The position numbers and the translations under genes are program-made. This document shows positions 35,253 to 46,999 of a stretch of DNA of 64,000 nt, in pieces. Location: NCBI GenBank assembly GCA_032622095.1, contig CP136069.1:123618126-123682125 (forward strand). Reading direction: 5' to 3'. The stretch's first letter is position 1. Each line of letters opens with the position of its first letter. A model generated the notes under the pieces. That model saw nothing but the letters and a program-made list of their open reading frames with translations. It did not search any database and had not been told where the DNA came from. The DNA comes from Siphonodentalium dalli. Lineage: Eukaryota > Mollusca > Scaphopoda > Gadilida > Siphonodentaliidae.

Positions 35253-37865
35253 GCGAGGGGACTGAACAACTAATTATTAGTGAGTATGCCTGACAGTTTG
35301 ATGCCATGTATTACTCTGAGGACCTGTTATCTCTTCTCTGTGGAATTAGTTCTGGAATAAATGTGTTATCCCTCTATATTGTTACCCTTAATCAGAATTG
35401 TATCAGTCTTGATCTCATGTCGAGTAACTGAGTGGATATTTCGGTAGGACATAGATCTACTGTATATTAGCAGCATGACGAATGACACATATAGCCTACT
35501 TCGGTACTTGGGGCTCAAGTTGGGTCCTGGTATATATTCTGGAAGCTGTGGCTTAGAGTGGCATACACAGGCCCATTATGCCCTATGTGTGTATACTGCC
35601 AGGCCGACCTGGTCGTGTCAATGGAGCAGAACAACACATTTCGGGTTTAGCACTCTGGGAGTTATTTTAGGAAGTATGATTTAAAATGTAAACATTATAC
35701 TCTATAGCTTTATTGCATACCGGTTAGACTTTTTGCAGGGTGTATGTATTCGCGAATATATCTTAGTGTAAACAATATTTTATTCTCAATAACAAGAGTG
35801 TACATGCATACATATAAAATTTGACTTTCAGCACACACATTACAAAATGTTAACACGCGTGTCCCAGCTGCTAATATACACGGGCACCTGACGCCGCATT
35901 AATCATAACATTATAATCTACTATTAGTGCTATAACTAATTTTGTCCAAGTGACCTGTGGGCTAATTTATATCGCAAAATGAAGAGAATTATTCCACGAA
36001 TACGACTGTTCTGTCATCTATGTTATTGCTCATATTTCTTTGGGACATGTAGCATGTAATACGTTCAATTCTACATGCCAACAAGGCTGCGTCCACACAG
36101 CTGATAAATTGCAATTGTTCATGAAAGTATTCTTAGATCTCTAGCTATAGCTATATGTTGGGCACTTTTGAAATTCCAGGCAAATTTGATAGTGCAAGAA
36201 CGTACCATATATATATAGCTTGTCTTAAGCTGCTTTCACAGGCATGTGGCTGACGCATGCGGCCAACACATGCGGCTATCGGGTTATAGGCGCAACGTTT
36301 CAAACCATACATGTATATCACGTCATGTACATGGTTGTGGTCGCCCACCACGTGTCCCCCCGAAAAGGTGGCTTTTTAGTAAGGATAGCTTGCGTTTCAC
36401 TGCGTCAGACGCAACCCCATGCAGTGATATACATGTATGGTTTGAAACGTTGCTCCTAACCCGATAGCCCCATGCATTGGCCACATGTGTAGCCGCATGC
36501 ATCAGCCACAGGTCCGTGAAAACAGCTTTATAATCGAGGCCAAACTAAATGGGATCCGTGTTTGTGGTAACGGGTGCAAAATAGATCGAGTCGGTGATAC
36601 CTTAATTAGTAATTGGGAAAAACGAACCCCTATGGAATGACAAAAAGAATATGTTTTGACAGACAGATGACAGGAGAGTGTATATAATTAAGAACGTTCG
36701 TGCCTTGAGTAGATATCAACGATATGATCAGCGAAATTAAAATCTTCAGCGACGAAAAAGGGGAAAATCAAGAAAAATACTCTTGGGAACAGCGTTTGGG
36801 TTTGGGGCTGGCGACCGGGTTACGGAATCATGCATACATATTAGTTTTGTCTAAAATGTACACTACTTTTTGATCTGTGACTAATTTTTGTCAAGGCCCT
36901 GTTGTGAGTTGTTCAACAAACGCCGGGGATAAATAATCAGGACCTATAGTAAAGACACAACAGTATATCAGAACATTTGGCAATGCTTGGTTCAATAGTT
37001 TGTGCTGATGGGATTTCTTGATCGATCGAGATGGATCTCCACAAATATTTGTAATAAAGCATCGGGTAAATCAGCCGATATACGCGCGTAAATGGTATGA
37101 TATATGAATGGATTTGATAGCTGTCGGTGAACATAGCGAGCTGAATGATTGGCATCGATCCCTTGTCGCTGGTTTATTTTCTCACGCCAAATTAACGAGA
37201 AGGGGGATTCTTCCAATGTTTGGGTGTATACACGATTTCTCAGATTGATCTTCTTCCGAACAGAAATCGATCGATTCTAACAAAACATCGTAGACTAATA
37301 TTTGCGGAGATTATATGTGAGCTCGTGAATTTTATTATTCAACATTCCATATTTCTTCCCATATTAATTAACGATCCAAGGACTGCTATAAAAAAAGCCA
37401 AATCTGGCTGCACGTATGCTTTGTCTTGGAGTAAGACCATATGATTATATAGTATATAAAGCTAAATCTCGTTCTCTGCTTCTTATATCGCCCTGGATTA
37501 ATGTGGGATGACTCAGAATGAGGGTATAGACGATTACGACCGTATACCAAATTTGCGACTGCATGGTTTCAGTGAACTTCTTGAGATTTTCCACGCTAGG
37601 GTTTTATATATCGTCAATATTTTGCGACATAAAATAATTTCATATCGACTTGTCTGATAGTTTGCCCTAGTACGTATACTATAGTACAGGGGATAAACTT
37701 TAAAACCTATAATCTAAGATACTTAATGGAGAAATATAAGACTTTTTGAGAGAAAACATTTTCTTTTTTGTGTAAATGTGATTGTAACTATATACATTCC
37801 AGTTATATATGCTAGGCGTGAGATGGTCGACGAAGAAACTAATTCAAGTTTCCTATTGTTTACAG
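35253..37865. other. Intron 3 end; holds Harbinger-like MITE
   Basis: Apart from 36228-36527, no repeat or coding recognised. 37450-37600 is the flank shared with 63840-64000. Confidence 0.45.
36228..36527. mobile_element. Harbinger-like foldback MITE
   Basis: Arms of about 100 bp (AGCTGCTTTCAC, CCATACATGTATATCAC and complements) with possible 3-bp TTA flanks at 36225-36227 and 36528-36530, as in PIF/Harbinger insertions. The loop has a roughly 50-bp segment (CGCCCACCACGTGTCC to GTAAGGATAGCTT) that recurs at 38712-38762. Confidence 0.5.
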
Positions 37866-37973
37866 GCAAGCGCACCGACCACTCAACTTCGAAGTGTGAA
37901 GCACTGTGGGGATATGGCAGCATTACATCTATGAACTGTGCATATCATCTACCAGCCTTCATTTGCAAGAAAC
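37866..37973 (+). CDS. C-type lectin domain, exon 4 (C-terminal part)
   Basis: Supplies the last three cysteines of the lectin domain: KCEALWGYGS, SMNCAYH and LPAFICKK, the family's closing pattern (C-x-x-L, then C, then PFIC-like end). It lies between TTGTTTACAG and GTGAGT, entering in phase 1 and leaving in phase 1. Joining exon 3 rebuilds a glycine codon and makes a domain with exactly six cysteines in canonical order, strong support although 27.9 kb of intron separates them. The usual WND calcium motif is absent. Sequence just upstream (about 37450-37600) recurs at 63840-64000, directly after copy 2, so a paralogous exon 4 should lie just beyond the window. A 40-bp fragment of this exon recurs at 43550. 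Confidence 0.78.
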
Positions 37974-40900
37974 GTGAGTTACGTTGAGTATTTTTGTAGA
38001 CTATAGAAACGGGCTCCATCCGTCCGTTCGTCACACCTTTGAGTGCATTCATGGTGTAATCATCTTCTCGTACAGATTTCATCCCAGAGATTTGAAACTT
38101 CAGAATATTGTTGCCCATATATTGAAGATACACATACAATAATTTTTTGACGGACTAACCCTTTTCGACTTAGAAAATTTCAACATTTTTTATAATTTTC
38201 AGTATGAGGGTACCTTCATGGTGTAATCAACTCCTCCTACAGTTTTGATTGTAGATATTTGAAACTTCAGAGTATTGTTACCCACACATTGGAGATGTGC
38301 AACATGTATATAGATGACGGAAAAATTATTCAACATTATTTTTAATTTCTTTAACAAAGCAGCATCGACTCGCCACGTTTTCGGGGGACACTGTGATCGG
38401 CTGACCTTTTATCATTATATGTACATGTATACATGTGCGGGACAGTAATATTTTGGTTGTCTCAGAATTTTCAAAAGTTGAAACAACATCATTTGGAATT
38501 TAATAGGTCAAGCATGCATGTTCAAAGGATTCAGGTTTACGACCGATACTCAGTATAACATATGTCGGTTCACGATAGGGGATGCTAGGTTGGAATTTTC
38601 TGACATGCCCAGAGGGATACAGGTTGACAGTGCAAACTAAAATTGGGAATATAGGCCTTAAAGATGGGGGATGGTGGGTTTTGATTTAAACTTATTTTAA
38701 TACTATAATAAAGGTCGCCCACCACGTGTCCCCCGAAAAGGTGGCTTTTTAGTAAGGATAGCTTTTTTTAACTCAGTCAAATTTCATCGGACCGTGACCA
38801 AATTCAAACTTGGCCTTTGTCTTCTGAAATTTGTACCACGTACCAAATATCAAGTGATTCAGTTTAAATTAAAAACAATCAGATAACTAAAAGTAAAGTT
38901 ATTATCCGGAAACCAAAATAGTCGGCAAATTTAAAGTCGATAAGGACAATAACTCCGGCAAAAATGGGCAGACCAAACCCAAATTCGAACTTGACCTGTA
39001 TCTGCATGTGGTTAATCCATGTACCAAATATAAATCAGATTTAAAAAACTCAAGTTATCATGGGTGGACCGAACCCATATTCTAACTTGTCCTGATGTGT
39101 TTTGAGCTAATAAACTCGCATACCAAATTTAGTTTCGATCCGATAGACCACAATAAAGTTATCATCCAAAACGTTCCGCGCGGACGCCCCGACGGACGGA
39201 CACTGAGTCGTAATTTCGCTAAAATCCGGATTGAGAATCCGAAGCCGATTACGGGGGCGGGGCTAATTCCCGATTCTAGGTCAGATTTTGAAATCCACGT
39301 GGTCTCCGAAACTATGTTTAATGTTCTCCCAGCGTCAAACATGGCTCATGTATTTGACACAAGTATCATTTGTATCTTATATTTATAAAGTGCATGTTTG
39401 TTGTGAAATTCATGCTTTTCTTCTATGTGTATATACACGGCACATAATTTGCTGCCAATCCGACTTAATCGCATCTTTTTTTCTCAAGTTAAAGTGTGTT
39501 TATTGATGATGGCAAGCATATCTAAACGTGACAGCTCTAGGCCTCATGAATCAAATTCCGAAGATGTTGTGAAGAACACACGAAACTTGTCAGTGGAACA
39601 GGGACGTGACGACAGTGGTTGATTGGGTGTCTCGACCCCCACCCGAACTTTGGTACAATTTGCTAAGCTGTGCAGTCATTCATACGTGAGGAAAATCAGG
39701 ATTATTTTGACTAACTGTTTCAAATAATGAGACGTACAAGCCAACAAACGCAACAAACAAACCCGATTTTAAATAAATACATATACAAACTTATGACTAA
39801 CTCGGGAGAGGGGGTGTCCAGTGATCTGTATATATGTTCAACTTGTTTTGGTAGTCATGTTGCTTTGCCATTACTAATTATTTATTTTTTCAGTGTAATA
39901 ACATATAGGAGAGGGGGTACCCTTAAATGAGTCAGTACTTGTCCTTTGTATGTGTAAACAAATGTATGTGTTATATATCATGTGTTATCTAAATTTGACA
40001 TATATTTGAAATAAATATATCTAAACTAAACTTTGGTACATTCCAGCAGTCGGAAGTTTCATGCATGACACAACATTAGTTGGACATTAATTTGACACCT
40101 TATATAGGTTGGCATTGTTCTCATTGTTTGATTTTTTTCAACCAGTAAAAGTTGGTAATTTTCCAATCTTAGCCTACGGTGTTTGTCAGATTGGATATTT
40201 CCAAGGGGAGCAAATTGAATTCTGCGAACCTGTGAGATTGATGTTTGGTTCAATGGGGGGGGGGGGGGGGGGGTGCAGTTGGTCGGAAATTTGAGGAAAC
40301 TTCTAGCCACGTCCCTAGAACATGTGTCTGTTGTCTATACATAGACTATTGTGCAAAACGACTGCATTTAACGAAACAAAACATGTTAAACATGAAATTG
40401 CTATAACTTTAAGACTAGATGATAGTACATACGTGTATCTGATAATCCATCGATACCATATAATCCTACTATTTCTTGAATAAGAAGAAACATTATATTA
40501 ACGAACACAACAGAAGACATATCCATGCAGGTTCATATGAATTCGGTCAATGCATGGTTACGTATCCGCCGAATTCGAAATCGACATTCGTTCGGGCGGT
40601 ATTTTAAGGATGGAATTATGAAATGGACACATGAAAGTGACAATCAACAATGATTTGCAATTGCTTCGCCATCAACCGAAGTGCTCCCCCAGCGTTACTA
40701 TCAATAGCGTTATTATTTGGCTAATTTCAGTAATATTCTCCCAGTTTACATTCAATAAAACAAATTTGTCTCCGCATTTAAAATTCTTTGATATAGATCG
40801 TTTATATTCTGCAATAATTTGTACACAAGAGACGGATTCTTATGTTTTATTGTGTTTTTAAACTCTGAGGTGGCGAAATCTCGGTTTGTTTACATTACGA

Positions 40901-41325
40901 ACATTTGAGTCCGTAATCGGAATCCGAATCCCAATCGGATTACCACGAAATTGAGATTACGGTTTGTTCGTTTACTGATTCTGACAATTTCTGGTCTGCT
41001 CTTTTGCCGAACCAAGTCGTACGGGGACCAATCTGTAATCTGAATCCAGAATCTGAATCGGATATTAGCGAAATAACGCCTCTGGCTATTTTAATATATA
41101 ATCCCCCAATTGTTTTGTTCGGGGGACAATAATATACGGAGACTGAGGGATTGGAGGACAAGTTCTTGAAACTTAGATGGACATCTGCTCCCCAGTGGTG
41201 GGGTGCAGTTGCAAACTCTGAAGTGGACAAACATGGAATCAAACAGAAGTTTGATTTTAGGCCTAATTGGATAATGGGTCATAAAAGCAGATACTATTAA
41301 TGTTTTAAAATGCTTTCATTTACAG
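37974..41325. other. Lectin intron 4
   Basis: Holds an 85-bp direct repeat (38051-38133 and 38218-38303, GGTGTAATCA...GAAACTTCAGA), dispersed repeat sequence at 38700-39190 ending CGGACGCCCCGACGGACGG, the 38712 segment shared with 36340, and a 19-base G run (40255-40273). No internal exon seen. Confidence 0.45.
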
Positions 41326-41615
41326 CCAAAACACTGGTGTTTACGACAGAATCTCTAGAGAACACAACAGCACTGATGACACCAGATTTATCTAAGAGAA
41401 AGATTAACAAAATGCAGATGTTTGAACTACTTTCGCCACCTAGACTGTTGTATATTCCTGGATCTGAAAATAAGTTAGGAAGCATTGGTGTTCTAAAGGA
41501 GATAGACTGTGCTCTCCAGTGTTTCACCATCAGGCCCTGCAATGCATTTCTGATGGATTGCAGGATCAAGACTAAATGCAAGGAATATACGTGCACGTTA
41601 CTGTCTCATTTATGA
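41326..41615 (+). CDS. Final exon: linker plus PAN/apple-like cysteine-rich tail
   Basis: Follows a textbook acceptor (TTTCATTTACAG) in phase 1, matching the donor of exon 4, and runs 95 codons to TGA. The first half is a Ser/Thr-rich linker (FTTESLENTTALMTPD). The second half has clustered cysteines (DCALQCFTIRPCNAF, MDCR, TKCKEYTCTLL), reminiscent of a PAN/apple domain, a module often paired with C-type lectin domains in secreted invertebrate proteins. With the four upstream exons the product would be 257 residues: signal peptide, lectin domain, linker, PAN-like tail. The PAN call comes from cysteine spacing only. The reading frame on the opposite strand here is its shadow. A foldback transposon starts 26 bp after the stop. 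Confidence 0.55.
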
Positions 41616-41641
41616 TGTGTGTGAAATGGAGGGGAAACATA

Positions 41642-42262
41642 GCGCTGGGGAAACATAACATTGTCCAATGCCATGAATGATGAAACAATCTGGATCATGC
41701 CATGAATCTCTATACTCTGGCTAATGCCCGTATAGAGATCATATTCCACCAGTACAAAACATGGTAACTTTTTGATGTTCTGACCTGTTCTGGCAGGGAA
41801 CTGGATAACATTGAACAAACAAGGCAGGGAATATATTTATTTGTTAATGCTTGTTCCTCAGTAATCTACTTCACATTAGGGGGTGGTCCCAGCTTCAGAT
41901 TGTATGCTTTTCTGAGAGCCAATATCGCAATAAACATGAATTAGTTACCCATTAGGAATTCCATGATTGTAAGTGACGCAGAGCAAAATCGCTCACAGAC
42001 TCACTTAAATCGTGCAATTTTGAGTTGGGAGCTTCACCTACAGTGAAGTACATTACTAAGGAACAAGTAATAACTGAGATATATATTCCCCGCGTTATTT
42101 GTTCGACTCTATTTATAAGGTTCTGTGTCAAAACTTAAAAAAGTTCCCAGGTTTTGTACTGGTGGAATATGATCTCTAGACTACGGGCTTAGCCAGAGTA
42201 GAGATTTATGGCATAATCTAGATTGTTTCATGGCATTGGGCAATGTTATGTTTCCCCAGCGC
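41642..42262. mobile_element. Foldback element with about 220-bp inverted arms
   Basis: Left arm 41642-41878 and right arm 42040-42262 are inverted copies, with outer ends GCGCTGGGGAAACATAAC. Partial relatives lie at 1-75 and, split by an insertion, at about 54165-55220 (copy 2 only). No coding. Starts 26 bp after the lectin stop codon, so it could contribute to the 3' UTR. Confidence 0.6.
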
Positions 42263-42397
42263 GCTGTTGTTTCGTGACAGTGTGGCTTGTGATGTTTGTA
42301 TTTGGCATGGATTCCACTCGGCATTGTTTCGTGGCATAAATTTTTGTAAAATTGTTGTAAAATTTTACAGCTATGTTTTGCTCTCTTAATATATTAA

Positions 42398-42870
42398 AGG
42401 TACTCAATAACTCCTCTCAATTACTATTTCAATGGCTTCGGGGGTCAAAAATATTTGATTCGAGTCGAGGAAGTCACCCATCAAAGCTCAGATTTGTTAG
42501 ATATCGATTTTAGAAATCTATTATTTTTCATTATCGGGAATACTTTCTGGCCCAGAACACAGTCAAAATTGCGTTATTATTACCACTTGATTTTAGAGTT
42601 ATCCATCCTTGTCTGTTTGAATAGTGTTTTGGTGTACACATTTCGAGCAGGTGACGAAATTGACGGCAATTATTAGTACTCATCTCGAGAAAATAACAAA
42701 TTTTCAAAAATCAATATCTAATAACTCTGAGCTTTGTTTGATGGGTTCCTCGACTCGAATCAAATATGTTTTACCCCAAAGCCAAAGAAATAGTAATATA
42801 GGACCATCTGATCGGATTGTTGTTGTTGGAATCTGTTGAGATGGGGACACTCTGTTCGGATTGAGTACCT
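42398..42870 (+). mobile_element. TTAA MITE, family 1
   Basis: AGGTACTCAAT at the left and TTCGGATTGAGTACCT at the right, between TTAA at 42394-42397 and 42871-42874. Inner sequence matches the 4519 copy. Confidence 0.7.
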
Positions 42871-43411
42871 TTAAAGCCTGACACGGTTTTGGGCATTATA
42901 AAAAAGTACACTTATACTAGCATCGATACCTAGTGTTGCATGTGCTAATAAAATCCCGCATAAACACGCATTATGTTTGTGTTTATATCAATCAAAACAC
43001 TTCAATTTTTTTCTAGACACCTATGGCTGAACCTCTTTTAGACATCATAATGGCGGGAAAATGACCACGTACTATATCACCTGACAATAAGAAAAAAATC
43101 AAGTACATTTTATGCACACAACCCCAGACCATGATACTACACTATTATAAATATATTATTTGATATATTAATGGATTACGTTGACTTTTTATTGGGACAT
43201 AAGGAACCCGAATATAAGATTATTCAAATTTCATAACACAGTTAAATTTTTCTCACTGCCAGTTAAAAACAAATAGTGTTTGCTGTTTGGATAATATTAA
43301 CGTCATAATTTTTATTAAAGGGACTTTAATTATATAAAAGTCTGTAAAACAACTGTCATTAACAAGTACATGTAAAATAGATCTGCTAATTTTCATTTTA
43401 TTAACAATTAC

Positions 43412-43590
43412 AGTAATGCTCTAATTAATCGACTCCTTAACCACAGCAGAATAATGGGTAACTTTTCAGGATTTAGTCGGAAATATGGCTTGTTGCCATT
43501 CATCGGAAAGCTCTCGGCTGTGGTTAATGAGTCGATTAATTAGAGCATTACTGTGGGGATATGGCAGCATTACATCTATGAACTGTGCAA
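43412..43590. repeat. 35-bp stem plus copied lectin exon 4 fragment
   Basis: 43412-43446 and 43517-43552 are near-perfect inverted arms (TAATGCTCTAATTAATCGAC and complement). Directly after, 43550-43589 repeats 40 bp of lectin exon 4 (GGGGATATGGCAGCATTACA to AACTGTGCA) exactly. It lacks splice sites and both ends of the exon, so it is not a usable exon. Confidence 0.7.
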
Positions 43591-44115
43591 GAAGATCATT
43601 ATGAAAATTGTTGACGATCAGCTGAGGGATGTATTCTGAATGGTGTGCCAAATGATTTAGTCATGCAAAGAATAAACTCCAAGATGGTTGCCGGTGGCCA
43701 TGTTTTTCATTGAAAATCGTTCAACTTTGATAGCTCCCATCTAGAGGTAATCATAAACATACCTATTAATTTTCAAAACATGTCTCCAATAAATGCAGAC
43801 TGCATTGTATGCCAATGGACTCAAATTATAATCAAAGAGGCTGCTGCTGGCCATGTTTTTTTTCACAGAATTTCGAAAAAAAATTGATGGCTCCCATCTA
43901 GAGGTCACCCCGAAGGTCCATATGAAGTTTGGTGATGATCGGAAAGAAATGTAACCAGTAGGGTGTGCTGAGAGTAATTGTTGATGGATGGATGCAAGGA
44001 TGGATAAATGATGAATGCCAACCAATGACAATAGCTCAAACTTGACTTTGTCAAGTTGAGCTTAAAAGTGTGATGGAACATTCAATTATTGCAATCAACA
44101 ATTCAGCTAGCTTAC

Positions 44116-44410
44116 CAGAATATATAAAATTTAATATCTTTTCAAATGTTACTGAAGATATTTCATGAAGATGAATGACTGTTGACTGTCCCTCAGTCAT
44201 TCCGCTCAGGAACATAGCTTCGAAGTATGGACTGCTAGCAGCAAGCATGTTCCTGTGCACTTGGAAAGAAATTCCATCAACTCTGATTGTCACATCACAG
44301 AAATTATCGCCTTTCCAAAGTCTGAACATAGCAGAAATAACATCAGTTGGGAAGGTTGATGAGCTGTAACTGAGGCAGTCACTTCCAGTTAGTGTAGAAA
44401 TATCATCCAT
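44116..44410 (-). CDS. Orphan BTB/POZ-domain exon (Kelch-like type)
   Basis: From ATG at 44410 (minus) it reads 98 codons and one base to a GTAAGC donor at 44115. The sequence is a BTB/POZ domain, a dimerisation module that in Kelch-like proteins recruits Cullin-3: CDVTIRVDG, FQVHRNMLAASSPYFEAMF, then VTFEKILNFIYSG. The domain's last helices would be in a following exon at lower coordinates, yet no BACK or Kelch coding is visible on the minus strand anywhere to the left. So either a very distant or short exon was missed or this is a stranded exon. The frame has no stops and retains the conserved D and H residues, which argues against great age. It lies just upstream of the lectin-exon fragment at 43550. 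Confidence 0.65.
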
Positions 44411-46240
44411 TGTTGGACCAAGATCCAGTATAAATTATTTCTGGAATTGAAATAAATGACGTGGTGACCTCATTTTAACAAATCTGAATGTGAGTCACCT
44501 AGGGAACATCCATACCAAATATGAACCCATTCGGTCTGATGGTTCTTGATAAGAAGACAATTCTTGATGGACGGATTGACGAATGGATGGATGGACAATG
44601 GATGAGGAGTGATGAGTATAGCTCCACTGGAGACTTCGTCTCATGTGAGCCAAAAAGGCATTACCCAATAGTCTCATTGTGTGTGTTTCTGTTAATGTAC
44701 AATCGATGTGATCAGAATTTTACAGAAATATTAGTTGATGACACATTCTTCCAGTTGGCATATAGTGTGTAAACTAAGCTATTTCTCAGATAGAATAAGC
44801 TCTTGAACATCTGAGTCAGATTTATGGACTTGTTGGCACAGTACCTAGGTTCTCACTCACCAGATGTATTAAAATAATCATCAGATATATCTTTAAATTG
44901 ATATGATTTTGAGCCAAGATCCTTCTGCTACTAGTACTGTACTGCCCTAGGGTGTCTCCCCAGTTAAATCACATTTTGGTTAGATTTAAACATGCCTATA
45001 AACAGCAACACAACCAGAGGATTGTGTGGTTAAAGATGATCTGAAAAGCAATTTAGTTTCTTTAGTTTTCCGAATCAATGCATCTATTTAGGTTCCCAAG
45101 AAACAGCGATGAAAAAATATATAAATTCCCAGCCATTATCTTTATGTAGACTGCTAAATTTTTGACAAAGTTTAGTTTTGGTTTCACAATGCAAGCCATG
45201 TGGTTGTTGGAAAGGCATGTGACATGATGTCATCGCGGTAAGGAATTTCTTACAACACTGCTCAATTCAATATCAATATAAAGTAAACCCTTGGCATTTA
45301 TATACATGCAGCAAAAAGTATATCGGTATATGATGTATATATCAATATCAAGTAAACTCTGGGCATTTCTATACATGCGGAAAAATGATGTACATGCAGA
45401 TATGATGTATAGTGTCAGATCAAAATCCCAAGTTAAGGACGTCAAAATATTATGCTTTTTGTTTTAGGTAAATCATAGTTAGCGGTTATTAATATGGAAT
45501 GTTTTGCACTGTCTAAATTATTCTTCAGCTGAGTTAGGCATATATATGTTGTAAATGTCAATGCAAAATAGTTCTTGTGATTATGTGATAGAAGCATGGA
45601 AAGAGTACACAAGAACAACATTCTGGAATTATCTATCAAAAAAGCCAATGGGATCGCCTACATGTATAGGCCTACTTCTGTTTGGTCCAATAGAATGGGA
45701 AAATGTGTCAATTTTCCACAAAAATAATGAAATTTTTATAATAAAAAATGCCTGGTTGATTTTCAATACAACTAGCACCCAATGTAATTTATTATATCCA
45801 TCATATTATGTTGGCGCAATACATAATAATATTAAATTAAGCTCAAAAGGGGCAATGTCAGACTGATTCAGTTTACAATTATTTTTAGATTTCATGATGA
45901 CATATAAATGGTATTTTCAACCAGTTTTCGACCAAAAATGCTCCTCAAAATGTTGCCATGTCGAAGATTTGTTGTACATTGCCATTTTGCCCAGTGTGAT
46001 GCTGACTAAAAATAAATCCCAAATTGCTCAATGGCAGCACGGGATCAAGTCACAATTTTCGATCTGAGCCACTCTGGAGATACTATAACAAAAGGTCGCT
46101 GACCAAAATGTGCCCTGACGAAATTGGCAGCTTTGAAGGATTTCTGTGTTTCAGATCCCTATACTACAAACCGTAGCAGGAATTGATTACACCAATATGA
46201 TATAAAGTGCATATTCACTGAAATATGTTGCACGTCTTCA
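44411..46240. other. Intergenic, no gene seen
   Basis: 44480-44630 is dispersed repeat sequence with GGATGGATGGACAATGGATG. The remainder is AT-rich without recognised features. Confidence 0.4.
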
Positions 46241-46284
46241 ATGTGGCTAGAAAGGGTCAATAACACTAAAATTAAAAAAATGTC

Positions 46285-46760
46285 GAAAAATAGCAATAAT
46301 TCTGCCAAAATGACTCCAACTGAACTCAAAGTCACAGGTGCTCAGGTTCCCATGCTGGCTGACAGCTGTGCCAATTTTTTTTTAATTGACTGGAAAATGT
46401 TGGAATACAAGCGCGGACAAAAGATTCACCCCAGGATGTACGATTCTGTGTTGAAAAATGGCAATAACTCCGCCAAAATGACACAGACTGAACTCAAATT
46501 CACAGGTGTGCAGGTTCCCATGCTGGTTGACATATATGCCAAGTTTAAAAAAATTTACTGGAAAATGACAGAATACAGGCTCGGACAAAAGATGCGTCCC
46601 ATGATGTACGATTCTATGTCGACAAAGGGCAATAACTCTGCCAAAATGAGTCCGACCGAACTCAAAATTGCAAGTGCGCAGGTTCCCATGCTGTTTAATA
46701 TATTGATATATGTGCCAAATTTTCAGAAAACAGAAAACAGAAAATGACATAATACAGGCT
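46285..46760 (+). repeat. 168-bp tandem repeat with open frame
   Basis: Two and a half units of 168 bp (56 codons), each beginning AATAACTCTGCCAAAATGA-like and including CAGGTTCCCATGCTG. As 168 is a multiple of three, a 168-codon frame (46241-46747) stays open, with repeated NNSAKMTPTELK and QVPMLADS. Related non-coding sequence occurs near 38940, and the array ends in CGGACAGACGGAAG-type repeat, so I read this as transposon sequence and not a gene. Confidence 0.55.
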
Positions 46761-46999
46761 CAGATAAAAGTTCCGGACAGACGGAAGAACACACGAACGG
46801 ACTGACGAGGGTCATTACTATAGTCATACAACGGAATGTCAGGGGACAATTAAAATTTTTAATTATACAATGGCAATTGAACAAACTGAGCTCAAGTTCA
46901 ATGTTAATATACAAAACTATTTGTGACTGCCCTTTAATTCTTATAGAATAGTCTGAATAATGACTATCAGGTGAGATTTTTAAGAAGTAAGAACAAACA

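Noticed and set aside
39095-39388. 97-codon frame near 39.1 kb
   Set aside because: Overlaps dispersed repeat sequence with CGGACGGACACTG motifs and has no recognisable domain.
40255-40273. Long G and C homopolymers as functional G-rich elements
   Set aside because: Runs at 2108, 25277, 25308 and 40255 are isolated and could be sequencing slippage; no further structure supports a role.
41297-41596. 99-codon minus-strand frame
   Set aside because: Shadow of the PAN-like exon, which has acceptor, phase match and cysteine pattern on the plus strand.
46241-46747. 168-codon frame as a real gene
   Set aside because: It follows a tandem repeat whose relatives near 38940 are non-coding, and it has no start context, domain or splice support.
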